Shown here: positions 23,849 through 35,130 of the stretch, piece by piece
Position numbering within the stretch: the stretch's first letter is position 1
Layout of the letters: every line of letters begins with the position of its first letter
Source: Vitellaria paradoxa
Taxonomy: Eukaryota > Streptophyta > Magnoliopsida > Ericales > Sapotaceae
Direction of reading: 5' to 3'
DNA: 64,000 bases
Assembly: GCA_019916065.1 (NCBI GenBank)
Contig: CM034241.1
Coordinates: 25,352,340 to 25,416,339, forward strand
Notes under the pieces: generated by a model
Database searches by the model: none
Seen by the model: only the letters and a program-made list of their open reading frames with translations
What the model was told of the DNA's origin: nothing
Position numbers and translations under genes: made by a program

Positions 23849-23960
23849 AAATGTTGAGGGATAGCAAGTGTAATTACTCTTTTTTTTTCTTTTTTTTTTT
23901 TTTTTTGAAAATTGTAAGTGTAATTACTCAAATATTAAGAGAAGGTAGGAGTAATTTATC
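23849..23960. mobile_element. Right part of the interrupted foldback element, with a small poly-T insertion
   Basis: After the Copia duplication, 'ttgagggatagcaagtgtaa' and then 'aaatattaagagaaggtagg' complete the right arm, complementary to the start of the left arm at 16315-16350. Between them, 23880-23915 is an unrelated T-rich insert flanked by identical 14-bp sequences (see separate entry). Confidence 0.7.
23880..23915 (-). mobile_element. Tiny retroposon (poly-A tail remnant) with 14-bp target duplication
   Basis: The insert is almost all T, then 'gaaaattgt'. It is flanked by 'aagtgtaattactc' at 23866-23879 and again at 23916-23929. The second foldback copy and the complementary left arm show only one such sequence, so this is a duplication made on insertion. 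A poly-A-tailed, extremely 5'-truncated LINE or SINE product on the minus strand fits best. Confidence 0.65.
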
Positions 23961-24198
23961 ATTTTTTCTTCTTGACAAATTTTTGATCCAAATATTGTCT
24001 AAGAGTTGTATTACTTTTTTTTTTTAATAAAAAAAGCTATAGGATTAGTTAATCGTGATCATAGGATTGGTTAATCTTGATCGTTGAATTGTGTTGATTC
24101 TATGTGCCAAAATTCAACTATCATAAACAACAATAACAACTCTCTTTTTTAATATACCTATATATATAAGGTAAAATATAGAAAATTGGCAATAGCAT

Positions 24199-24513
24199 TG
24201 AGTGTATATTTGGAATGCTTAATTTTGGTTGAAAAAAAACACAAAAAGTAAATAAATGTTTTATTGTTGAGTGTTTGGTATGTTTATCGAAAAATGTGAA
24301 ATTTTTTTATAAAAGTTGAAGAAAATTAGTAAATGTTGAAAAACATTGAAAAAAAAAATTGATAAACATTGGTAGAAGTTAGAGGAAGTTGTAGAGAGTT
24401 GGTCAAAGTTAGAGAAAGATAGAAAAAGTTGAAAATTTTTAGTATTAACAAATTCAAAATAATTAAAGAAAGTTAGAAGTTTTTGGCCAAATTTGGTGCT
24501 CCAAACGCAACCC
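24199..24513. mobile_element. MITE-like repeat (copy 1)
   Basis: The core 'attgttgagtgtttggtatg' and 'tttatcgaaaaatg' recur in diverged form at about 48770-48830. The ends ('agtgtatatttggaatgc' and 'ggtgctccaaacgcaaccc') are weakly inverted around a TTTGGA/TCCAAA core. The interior has many 'agaaagttagaaaaagtt' runs. No duplication was assigned. Confidence 0.4.
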
Positions 24514-25003
24514 GAATAAACTTTTCCATGATAACCAATTGGAGAAAGTGCCACCTAAAACAAAGATACTAGACACTAGTAGCATTATCCAAGAAAAATG
24601 AAAGCCTTGAAGTGAACCTACTTCTTAGTGTTTGGATGGTGAAAAAGAAAAAGGAAATTAAAGAGAAGGAAACAAGGATATTGGATTATATTTGAGAGTA
24701 ATCCAAACTCTCCTAATTGAGATATAATTCTCAAAAAAATATTTCATTTTCATAAATTCCTCATTACATTAGTATAATTTATATATATATATATATATAT
24801 TTCTTACTAACTATTGTGTAACAGCCTAACAGAAAAGATTTTTCTTCTAGAATTAGCTAGAAGCCCTATGACGATGGCTGGATTTAACTAAATTGGGCCT
24901 TCTTTCTTAGGCTACTCTTACAGTCTCGTTCTATGGGTTTTGATTGAATTGAGCTTGATTACTTTCCAACTGGCCTACTTATTTTATTTAATGTTGTAGC
25001 CCA
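24514..25003. other. Intergenic, nothing recognised
   Basis: AT-rich sequence with a (TA)n tract at 24780-24800. No coding or RNA signal was seen. Confidence 0.4.
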
Positions 25004-25456
25004 TTAATCGTGAGCAACCTGAACACATATCTTTTCATGGTTTCTTTCCTGTTGAGTCATGATCCTTTTGGAAGCTTCAGTTGGATACTTGCATGTGACT
25101 ATACATATACCTTTGCCTTTATCACTCACCTGCTCACCATAAATACTGCACCTACCACTACTGTCCTTTTCGTCAGTTAGTTTGAATCGTGGCCTTTCAT
25201 CTGAACTTATTGGTTGGCTGTAATTAAGACTATCTATAGGGAAATCTGAGCCTTTTATGTGCAAAGTTTTAAAGCTAATCTGATGGCTCATATTTACGTA
25301 AGTTATTAGGGGTGTATTTCCTAGTTGTGTCACTCCATTGTGCTCGTTACTGCCTTTGCTATAGCTGTGCTTCTCCATCTCTATATCATCTTCTTTTTCC
25401 CTTTTTTTTTTATGTGACAATGATTTTCTTTTACCCCTTCTAATGTATCCCGACAT
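25004..25456 (-). CDS. Unrecognised 150-codon open frame
   Basis: A continuous minus-strand frame with ATG, rich in Lys/Ser/Glu at its start (KRKSLSHKKKREKEDDIEME) and with no hydrophobic segment or motif that could be assigned. The flanks are element-rich, and sequence either side of the adjacent solo LTR looks like decayed coding DNA, so this may be part of an old retroelement rather than a host gene. Frame length in AT-rich DNA gives mild support only. Confidence 0.2.
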   Translation of the reverse strand: MSGYIRRGKRKSLSHKKKREKEDDIEMEKHSYSKGSNEHNGVTQLGNTPLITYVNMSHQISFKTLHIKGSDFPIDSLNYSQPISSDERPRFKLTDEKDSSGRCSIYGEQVSDKGKGICIVTCKYPTEASKRIMTQQERNHEKICVQVAHD

Positions 25457-25589
25457 TCTTATTACTCTCTTTTCCCATTTTGCTTTGTATAATATCAGTC
25501 AAATAGCAAGTCTCTTTCTCTCTTATCTCTCTCTAGCTTCCCATGGCAAATCAACCTTCAAACCTTGATCATCCATACTAATCTTCTTC

Positions 25590-25594
25590 CCCAA
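25590..25594. repeat. Target-site duplication, left copy (cccaa)
   Basis: 'cccaa' directly before the TG of the solo LTR at 25595; the identical 5 bp follow its CA at 27287-27291. Confidence 0.85.
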
Positions 25595-27286
25595 TGATTG
25601 AGCACATATAATGTTATTTCACCATGATTTTGTAATTGGTTTTAAGTGTTTTAGGTACATAAATCTCATAAGTTATAATGAAGTGAGCTGATTTATATAC
25701 TTGTGGATGTTTGTAGGTGTTTGTTGTTTCATTTGAGGAAGAAAGATGAAAAGAAGAGCTAAAAGAGTAAGGAACCAAAGTTGTGGACGAAGGTGGAAAG
25801 TCATGGGCGCCCCACATCAATCATGGGTGCCCCACTGGTGGCATGGGCGCCCCACCATAGATCAGATGGGCGCCCACCGAGAGCATGATTTGGGCAGAAA
25901 AGTTAGTTCTCAGAAGAATTTTGTCAAACAGTTGGAATGTACTCACCATGGGCGCCCCACCTCAATCACAGGCGCCCCAATTTGGTAATAGGGCGCCCCA
26001 CTATGAATCAGAAGTGCGCCCACCGAGAGGAGGTTTTGGAGCAGTTGATTGAGGACTTCATTAAACACCTTGAACAGCTAGGCCATGGGTGCCCCACACC
26101 TACCTTGGGTGCCTAAGACGACTCTTCCAGCAAACTTTTACGATAAAGTTCGAATTGTAAATTTATCATTATAACCTTGAGTTATGTACTATTATAAATA
26201 GGATGAATTTTGATGTATTGGGGTTCCAAACCCTACGCAATTTTGACGCTTTTGTTTCAGAGAGTTGATTGAAGGTTTTTACACTACTTCAGCACCTAGG
26301 TTTAGTTGTTTTTCCTTTTGTTTTGGATTACAGAGGCTTCGTTTCATCTTCATACTAAGATTTTCTCTTGTAAGCTCAATTTTTATTAAGTTTAATTGAA
26401 GTTCATTACTTTCTTGTTATTCATATTCGTCATTTACGCTTTCGTAATCACTTCGTAATACTTTGTCTTCGCTTATTTGTGTTTGATTTGGTTTCGAAAG
26501 TGCTTAAAACTACTTCGATATACTTCGTTTTCATGTGTTTATTGCATGATGAAGATGATTTTCTTTTCGAAAGGATTTGTTTATGCTTTCGCAATGCTAG
26601 GCTAGGGTTTTTCTTGGTTTTAACCTAGGAATGTAATTATATTGAAGGATTTGAATTCGGATAGTTCGCACTGAAATTTGTTTATCATCTTTTGAATAAA
26701 AATGTAAGGATAGTAATTCTAGATTAATTTTTGAAAACAAATCACCCGTGATAAAGTTGAACTTTGGTTACAATCGTATAAATCAAAGGTCAATTTCATG
26801 TCTCGGTGATTTCAAACTTGATTTCAAAACCTTAGATTAGCGATCTCCTTACAAAAAAGGGTTTTTCGACTATTAAATCTTCCGACCTAACATTACAGGT
26901 GTAACAATTAGGTTGCATTAACTACATATCCGAATTTAGCCCTTTGAGGACATTACAGGATTAGGTTAAAGCCAAGTGTTTCCATTCACATAGTTTGTTT
27001 AAGATCAATTTACTTATTTTGTTAAAGTTTGCATTTTCGTGTTTTCATTTTTCGTTTAACTTGTATGTTCAATTTTCAAATCTTTATTTCAATTCCCTAT
27101 TCGAAAACTCCAAAAAGATTTTCATCTTTTCTTTTTAAAACTTTTGCAAGCGTTTTCAAAACCAAGTTTTCCAACATTTAGTCACACCCTTGCTCCCTAA
27201 GGAAGATGACCTAGGACTCACCTAGACTAAACTTAACCGACCTTTTATACTTGAGAGTGAGTCACTGCCAAATTAGAGAGCAGTCA
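25595..27286 (+). mobile_element. Solo LTR of an Athila/Tat-like Gypsy element
   Basis: 1692 bp, TG...CA, with perfect 5-bp flanks. It shares its 3' third with the LTRs at 1-1095 and 3081-3991 in the same order: a 'ggttttaacctaggaatgta' block, 'caaatcacccgtgataaagt', 'gttaaagccaagtgttt', and an end zone with 'gatgacctaggactcaccta' and 'acttgagagt'. It is therefore a different, better-preserved member of that superfamily. The 5' third contains two about 80-bp blocks of 'catgggcgccccac'-type repeats 145 bp apart (about 25802-25885 and 25947-26030) and a partial third near 26083-26115. No internal region remains, so it formed by recombination between two LTRs. Confidence 0.85.
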
Positions 27287-27291
27287 CCCAA

Positions 27292-28447
27292 CTCTCTTGA
27301 ATACACCCTATGCTAATGATCCTGCTACGGTTATTTCTATTCTTAAGCTTTCTATTTCTTTCTCTTCTTCATACAACAAACCATATGTTATAAACCTAAA
27401 GCAACCTTTAGTGTATCAGCCATCTTTCATAAACTCTTGCACTTAGTCTAACCTTAATTTTCTTCATATAGCTGCAGGCACATATTTCAAAGAAGTGGCA
27501 CATTCTTCTTCTTTTTTCAAATCTATACCAGTTGGTATTCAAGTCAATGACATATATTTAGATTCATCTTATCCTAAAGATTTATGAAAAAATAGGAATG
27601 GGCTACTCTCTTCGTGACCAAATCAAAGTGCAAATCCTGCTTTGGAGAGAATTCCTCCTTCCCAAACACGTTCTTTTCCCTCATCACCTTGCAAGAAATT
27701 CACATAAATCCACGGCATAGCATTAATGATCTTAAAGCAGATATCATGTCCTTTAAATGCACCTACACTGACTCAATTTATAACAAAAGCATTGCTCAAG
27801 TTCATGGTCAATGTGAGTGAAGTGAGTAGTATGGCTCCCCACCATGCGCTAAGGTCAGGCCATCTATATACAACTACTTATTCTTCTACAACAAAGGAAG
27901 TAATAACAAAATGTCCAATAAAATTCTTGGTTCATGGTTCCTCTTCTACAAGTTTTTCTTACAAGGAAAATGCCCAAGTGCATTTGCCATCGATGAAGGA
28001 CCATGGTAAATAGTCTAAGCCTCCTACACAGGATCCTAACTCTCCTTTGTCTTGTAAGAAGACAGAGGGATTTAGGAGCTCGGTGACTTGTGGTCAGGAT
28101 TGTAAGATTAGAATGCACGTTCTTATAATAAGACACTAGGTTCGATGCTATGTAGATGTTCAAATGTAATGACAATTCATATCATGACATTTTCATATTA
28201 TTATATTGACACTTTATAATATGTTCCATAGATATCTTTACATAAGGCTAGACTTAGAAATTACTAGCTTAGCCAATCTTAAGTCATTCCCATTCTCTGG
28301 AGGTTTACTCACTTAAGTGAATGCTCTGGATTGATAAACACTTAATTTCTAAGACTATTTCTACTCAAGTGGGTGTGTGTTTGCATGGTTTCTGGTGTTC
28401 TAATGCTTCAATTATTATTTAAACATGGCAAATAATAAGATATAACA
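27292..28447 (+). pseudogene. Decayed coding-like DNA of unknown origin
   Basis: From 27288 the plus strand stays open, apart from one TAG, to a TGA at about 27585 (through TLLNTPYANDPATVIS and IPVGIQVNDIYL). Other frames are open at 27614-27820 and 27726-28013. Together they look like a broken protein of a few hundred residues whose left part may begin at the ATG at 25543, before the solo LTR. No family could be named; a LINE ORF1-type protein is one possibility. From 28100 to 28447 nothing is recognisable. Confidence 0.25.
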
Positions 28448-30029
28448 TGCTGGCCCAAGGTTTATAAAGTTGGTTTTATAATTGATTTTGATGATAACAA
28501 ACATTGAATTAAATTTTCACAAATAATTTTCAAAGACATTATATGAAATGTTACAATTCATTTGATAGATTCACGATAATAGAGTTGGAAGAGATTGATA
28601 TTATTTTTTAGATATTTTCACATAATTTGGATGAAAGAATAAAAGAATTTCAAAGTTGGGAGTAATAGAAATCAAAGTAAGATGAAGATTTGAACTAGAA
28701 GTTAACTCGGGTAAACAGAGAAATCAGACACATGTCAGTATATAGATGATATCTTAAGATCCAACGGTTTCATTTTCATGGAATTTTAATATAGTAAACT
28801 AGACTTCCATATCTACAACTTTACTGAAGGGAAATTTTTGTGGATCTGAAGTTAAGATATCAAAAAATGAGTTGGAATATTAGTCATTACAGAAAAGTTT
28901 TTAATTCTGGATTCTGGAGCTAGTCTTAGTTTTTGAGACATAACTCATACTCTATAGCTTTAAAAATTCTAATTTTTTGTGTGTAAAAAGAAGACTCAAA
29001 AAGATACAACTTTTGTAGTTTAAGTTTCTTCTAATTCTAAAAGTATCATGGTGAAACAGAAGCTTAAACTGGAAACACAGATTCAGAATGTCAGAAAAAG
29101 CTATCAGAAGTTGGTCTCGGTTCAGAAACCATATCTGACTATCTAACCGTTGGATGAAGCTCAAAAAATGACATGTGATAGCTGACTTATACATCTACAG
29201 AGCCTTTACTCTGAGAAAATGTCAGATTTTAATGTTAGCATGGTGAAAAACTGTCACAAATATATCTCAGAAAATCTGAATCTAAAAGATAGCATTGGAA
29301 GCAAGGAAATTCAATTTCTTTCAAGGGCAAAGTGTCTTTTCACTTAGTAACGGCCATTTGCAGATTTTCATCTATAAATAGAGCCTCAAACTCAGATTCA
29401 AGAGGATGAAGAAGGCAAGAAATAAGTACTTACAAAGAGATACAAGAAATTCCATAACTTTGCAAACATAGAGTGATTTCTTCCCACACTTGTGCTTCAT
29501 CTTTCATATTCAACTTGTGAGAGTTTCTTTTTGATTTGATTGAGTTTCAAACTCATCATTGTTGCTGTAAGAAAGGGAAATTTAAAGCCTTTTAATTTGT
29601 GAGAGTTGGGTGAGACTTTGCTGGTTTTGGTTCAAGTGTTAGAACCAAAACAAGAGACTTTCTTTGAGAGAAACTTGTGTGAGTGATTTGGGGATAAAAT
29701 CACTTGGAAAAGGTTTCGAGCACCTTGGGAAGCTAGTGTGTAATAAGCTCTTCAAAGAATAGTGGAGAAATCTCAAGGAAGGCCTTGGGGAGTGGATGTA
29801 GGTAACATTGAAGCCGAATTACTGTAAATCGATTGTGTTTGCTTCTCTTCCCTTCTCTTTATATTTATTGCAAACACTAGCACTCACTCTTCATTCACAA
29901 ATATTAAATAATTTTTTTTGGTGCATTTCATATTCATCTTGACATATTTGTTTTAGGGTTGAAATTTTTATTACACAATTTTTAAGCAACCCTATTCACC
30001 CCCCTCTAGTGTTGCTATTTGGGATAACA
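28448..30029 (+). repeat. SIRE-like Copia 5' LTR
   Basis: Starts 'tgctggcccaagg' and ends 'gggataaca'. A TATA-like 'tctataaata' at 29371-29380 is a likely promoter. Late in the LTR it reads 'ccccctctagtgttgctatt', as does the 3' copy. Confidence 0.9.
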
Positions 30030-30031
30030 AT

Positions 30032-30043
30032 TGGTATCAGAGC
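30032..30043 (+). other. Primer-binding site (initiator tRNA-Met type)
   Basis: 'tggtatcagagc' exactly matches the standard Copia site, two bases past the 5' LTR end. Confidence 0.92.
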
Positions 30044-30085
30044 AAGGGCTCTTATTTTTTACTTAACCGTCTAAGAGTTAAGATC

Positions 30086-31711
30086 ATAGCAACATCTTTT
30101 GGCACATCCACTTTTGAAGGCCAATCGACCCACCAACCTCCTTTGTTCAATAGAACAAACTATAATTATCGGAAGGCTAAAATGAGAATCTATGTTCAAG
30201 CCATTGATTATGGGTCATGGAAAGTCATATCTAATGGACCTTATGTTCCTTCTAAAACCGTAGATAATAGGATTGTTCCCAAGGATGAAAGTGAATGGAC
30301 CGAAGCCGATGAAGCTAAAGTCCAATTAAATGCCAAATCTATGAACATGTTATATTGTGCACTTAACCCTAATGAGTTTAATAGAATTTCTACATGTGAA
30401 ACCACTAAAGAAATTTAGGATAAATTAGAAGTCACTCATGAAGGTACTAATCAAGTTAAAGAGTCTAAAATTAGTATGCTTGTTCATCATTATGAATTGT
30501 TTAAAATGAAACCGGATGAGTCTATTTCAGAAATGTTTATTAGATTTACAGATATTATAAATAGTTTGAAATCTCTTGGTAAAATCTATACTAACGTTGA
30601 AATGGTGAGAAAAATTCTTAGGTCTTTGCCAAAGGGATGGGAGCCAAAGATGACGGCCATCCAAGAAGCAAAAGATCTTACGAAATTGAGCTTAGATGAA
30701 CTCTTGGGTTCCCTTATGACCTATGAGATTACTTTAAAAGCTAATGAGGAAGAAGATTCCAAAAAGAAGAAAGGAATTGCTTTCAAGTCCACATTTAATG
30801 ATAAAAGGGTGGATGAATCAAGTGATGAAGATGATGAAGACATTGTTATGATCACTAGAAAATTCAGGAAATACATTAACAAAAAGAAGCAAGGTGGAAG
30901 AAAATTCCACAAGAAGGAGACAATCAAAGGAGACTCAAATAAGAAAGATATTATCATTTGCTATGAATGCAAAAAGCCCGGCCATATCAAGCCCGAATGT
31001 CCTCAACTCAAACAGAGTTATAAAAAGGACAAAAAGAATGCAATTGTGGCAACATGGGGAGATAGCGATGATAGTTCCTCCGATAATGAGTCACATGGAG
31101 AAGAAATTACAAACATTTGTTTTATGGCTCAAGAAGAAGAGAATGAGGTATGTGAATCTTCTAATCAATTTACTTATGATGAACTTTTAAATGCTTTTGA
31201 AGATTTACATCATGAACTTAAGAAAATTGCTTCAAAGAATGTTTCTCTAAAAAAGATAGTCTCTTCTCTTTCTCAAGAAAATGATGCTTTAAAGAAAGAA
31301 AATGAATTTTTAAAAAATGAGCTTGAAACTAAAACCTTGATTCCAAATAAGCTCCAAAACGAAAATGAAACCTTAAAAAATCAAGTAAAAGATTTAACAA
31401 AATCTCTTGCAAAGTTTGTTAAAGGAAATGAAAACTTGAATATGATTCTTGGTAGACAAAGATGTGTTTTTAATAAAAGTGGAATTGGTTTCAATCCATC
31501 TAAAAAGCAAAAATTTTATAAGTTCTACTTGTCATTATTGCAATAATATAGGACATATTATTCATTCATGCTCTTATAGGAGAAAGACTTATAGTGGACC
31601 CAAAATGATGTGGGTTCCAAAGAAGAAAATGAATTTAAATGATGATATGTTTAATCTTCAAGGACCCAAGAGAAATTTGGGTACCAAAAGTCAATGGTTG
31701 ATTTTCTCTTG
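30086..31711 (+). pseudogene. SIRE-like gag with nonsense and frameshift changes
   Basis: The frame runs from an ATA at 30086, where a start codon would be expected, through PPLFNRTNYNYRKAKMRIYV. An in-frame TAG at 30416-30418 falls where the family has Trp (KEI-stop-DKLEV). The next open part, 30419-31546, has YELFKMKPDESI, LRSLPKGWEPK, an acidic/Lys-rich zone, a CCHC knuckle CYECKKPGHIKPEC at about 30959-31000, and a coiled coil rich in Asn, Glu and Leu (about 31190-31430). A frame change near 31500-31530 leads into a second knuckle, CHYCNNIGHIIHSC. Gag would form the particle and bind RNA. Confidence 0.85.
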
Positions 31712-31714
31712 TAG

Positions 31715-32587
31715 GTTTGCTTGAAATCTAAATCAAAGAGTGAAAGATGGTTCCTTGATAGTGCTTGCTCAAGGCATATGATGGGTGATGCAACCATATT
31801 CACTTTTTTATCTTCTAAAAATGGAGGATTTGTCACTTTTGGAGACAATAGCAAAGGAAGAATTATTGGTATAGGTAACATTGGTAAACTTCCATTCCCT
31901 ACCATTGAAAATGTATTATTAGTTGAAGGTTTAAAAAATAATTTGCTTAGTATTAGTCAATTATGTGATAAAGATAATCGTATTATATTTGATCATTCCC
32001 ATTGTATCATAGAGAACATTAATGACCATAAGACATTATTTGTAGGGCATAGACATGAAAATGTTTATGTTGTTCATTTAAATGATTTATCCTTGAATGA
32101 TGTCAAATGTTTTTCGGTAATGAGTGATAATAGTTGGTTATGGCATAGAAGACTTGGACATGCTAGCATGGATTTGATTTCAAAACTTTCCAAAAATGAC
32201 TTAGTTGTTGGTTTACCCAATATTAAATTTGAAAAAGACAAATTATGTGATGCATGTCAATTTGGAAAACAAGTTAAAACATCTTTCAAATCTAAAAATA
32301 TAGTTTCAACTTCTAGGCCATTACAATTACTACACATGGATCTATTTGGCCCTACTAGGACTTTAAGTCTTGGTGAAAAATCATATGCACTTATGGTTGT
32401 TGATGATTACACTAGATTTACATGGGTGGCATTCCTAGCTCATAAGGATGAAGCTTTCTATGCTTTTACAAAACTTTGTCGAAAACTTCAAAATGAAAAG
32501 GGATTTCTTATTTCTTCAATTAGAAGTGACCATGGTAGAGAACTTGAAAATTCTTCTTTTAAAAAATATTGTGATAACATGGAATAG
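31715..32587 (+). pseudogene. SIRE-like protease and integrase N-terminal part
   Basis: An in-frame TAG at 31712-31714 precedes a long open stretch. It begins with the aspartic protease active-site segment [11 protein letters not shown] (the usual Gly of DSG is Ala here). Then come the integrase zinc site H...H (WHRRLGHAS) and C-x2-C (CDACQFGK) near 32143-32265, and the integrase core start LHMDLFGPTRT near 32332. The frame ends at a TAG at 32585-32587; a shift just before it cuts the core domain before its last catalytic Glu region. Confidence 0.85.
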
Positions 32588-32589
32588 AT

Positions 32590-33348
32590 CATAATTTTTC
32601 GGCTCCTAGAACTCCTCAACAAAATGGTGTAATTGAGAGGAAGAATAGAACTCTTGAAGAAATAGCTAAAATTATGCATTGTGAAAATAATCTATCAAAG
32701 TACTTTTGGGCCGAGGCGGTTAACACCACTTGCTATATTGTAAATCGAGTAATGATTAGACCTATTATAAAGAAAACTCCATATGAGCTATGGAAAGGTA
32801 GAAAGCCTAATATTAGCTACTTTCATGCATTTGGTTGTAAATGTTTTGTTTTAAATAATAATAAAGATAATTTGGGAAAATTTGATGCTAAATCAGATGA
32901 AGCAATATTTCTTGGATATTCTACTTCTAGTAAAGCTTATAGAGTATATAATAAAAGAACTTTAGTTGTAGAAGAATCTATTCATGTTGCATTTGATGAA
33001 TCTAACACATTTTCTTCCAAGAATATTGAAAATGATGATGACATAGGATTAGAAGAAAGAATGAAAAGCATCACTATTCAAGAGGGAGAAATAAAGTCAA
33101 CGAATGAAGATAAAGAAGGACCATTAGCCATTGAAAATGCTCCAAAACTTGATGAGTTCAAGAACAATAAAAAAGACTTACCAAAAGAATGGAGATACGT
33201 TCACAATCACCCTAAGGATTTAATCATTGGCGATCCATCCAAAGGTATAACTACTTGTTCATCTCTTAAAAATATTTGTAATAATCTAGCTTTTCTTTCT
33301 CAAATTGAGCCTAAATGTTTTCAAGAAGCCAAAACTGATGAAAGTTAG
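32590..33348 (+). pseudogene. SIRE-like integrase C-terminal part
   Basis: Continues in a new frame: RTPQQNGVIERKNRTLEE at about 32607-32660, with the catalytic Glu, then YFWAEAVNTTCYIVNRV, and the Copia GKxP-like segment ELWKGRKPNISYFHAFGCKC. It then passes through an acidic linker to KTDES-stop at 33348. Integrase inserts the DNA copy into the chromosome. Confidence 0.85.
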
Positions 33349-33350
33349 CT

Positions 33351-34825
33351 ATGCAAGAGGAGCTTAATCAATTTGAAAGAAATCAAGTTTGGGATTTAGT
33401 TCCAAGACCTAATGATCACCCCGTGATTGGAACAAAATGGGTTTTTAGAAATAAAATGGATGAATCCGGGATAGTTATTAGAAATAAAGCTCGATTGGTT
33501 GCCCAAGGTTTTAATCAAGAAGAAGGAATTGATTTTTATGAAACTTTTGCTCCAGTAGCTAGAATAGAAGCAATTAGAATGTTACTTGCAATTGCATGTT
33601 TTAGAAATTTCAAAATTTATCAAATGGATGTTAAAAGTGCTTTTCTAAATGGATACATTTTGGAAGAAGTTTATGTTGAACAACCTCCCGGTTTTGAAAA
33701 TTATGAATTCCCAAATCATGTTTATAAACTCAAAAATGCTTTATATGGTTTAAAACAAGCTCCAAGATCTTGGTATGAAAGGTTAAGTAAATTTTTGATT
33801 GAAAATGGTTTTACTAGAGGACAAATTGACACCACTCTTTTTATTAAAACCAAAAATCGCGATATGCTTATTATTCAAATAATGTGGATGATATTATATT
33901 TGGTACTACTAATGACTCTCTTTGTCAAGAATTTGCTAAGAGCATGCAAGGTGAATTTGAAATGAGCATGATGGGAGAGCTAAATTATTTTTTTGGACTT
34001 CAAATTAAGCAAACTAAGGAAGGTATCTTCATAAACCAAGCTAAGTACACAAAAGATCTACTCAAGAGGTTTGGAATGGAAAATGCAAAGCCTATTGGGA
34101 CCCCAATGAGTCCTTCAACCAAACTTGACAAGGATGAAAATGGTAAGAAAGTTGATGAAAAACTTTATAGAGGTATGATTGGCTCACTTTTATACTTAAC
34201 AACAAGTAGACCCGATATGATGTTTAGTGTATGCATGTGCGCTAGATTTCAATCATGCCCTAAGGAATCTCATGTTATTGCCGTTAAATGTATTTTTAGA
34301 TATTTATTAGGAACACCTAATTTAGGATTATTTTATCCTAGGGATATTGCTTTTGACCTTATTGGTTACTCCGATGCAGACTTTGCGGGATGTAAGGTTG
34401 ATAGAAAAAGTACTAGTGGAACTTGTCAATTTCTAGGTCATTCACTTATATCATGGTTTAGTAAGAAGCAAAATTTCGTAGCATTGTCTACTGCGGAAAC
34501 CGAGTATATTGCAGCTAGAAGTTGTTGTGCACAAATTTTATGGATGAAACAACAATTAGAAGATTTTGGACTTTACTTTGATCATATTCCAATTAATTAT
34601 GATAATACTAGTGCTATTAATTTATCAAAGAATCCCATTCAACATTCTAGGACCAAGCACATTGAAATTAGACACCATTTTCTTAGAGATCATGTTCAAA
34701 AAGGTGATATTATTCTTGAATTTATTAGAATAGAAAATCAACTAGCCGATATTTTTACTAAGCCATTGAATGAGGATAGATTTTGTTATATTCGTAGAGA
34801 ACTTGGTATGTCTAATCCAATATGA
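33351..34825 (+). pseudogene. SIRE-like reverse transcriptase and RNase H
   Basis: RT starts MQEELNQFERNQVWDLV, then has GTKWVFRNK, RLVAQGFNQ, the palm aspartate in QMDVKSAFLNG and ALYGLKQAPRSWYE. A one-base frame change near 33877, exactly at the YVDD catalytic box, separates it from the rest (33884-34825). The remainder holds SLLYLTTSRPDM, RNase H with YSDADFAG, STAETEYIA and NTSAINLSKNP, and ends LADIFTKPL. The break at the catalytic box means no active RT from this copy. Confidence 0.9.
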
Positions 34826-35117
34826 TATTGATTTCCTTATATGCTCATTGATTCTTATTTTACTATCATATATTTAGGGGGAGCTAAATATATTTTAATG
34901 ATATCTTTTTTACATTGACATTGAAGCATATATTTAGGGGGAGAATTATAACTAATTTTAACAATTTTTTTCTCTCCTAATATTATTTTTGATGATGTCA
35001 AGGGGGGAGAAAGATAAGATATTGATGATTGATTGAACTTCTATGAATAGAAAATCTTTTCATAATTTATGTCTTTTGAAAATTTTATCTTAAATCATCA
35101 ATGGTTTGTCATCATCA

Positions 35118-35130
35118 AAAAGGCGGAGAT
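35118..35130 (+). other. Polypurine tract
   Basis: 'aaaaggcggagat' immediately before the 3' LTR. Other purine blocks ('tttagggggagctaaatat' at about 34873 and 34936) lie upstream in the untranslated 3' region. Confidence 0.7.

Noticed and set aside
25802..26115. CRISPR-like spaced repeats
   Set aside because: Plant DNA, irregular spacing and diverged palindromic units within an LTR; not a CRISPR array.
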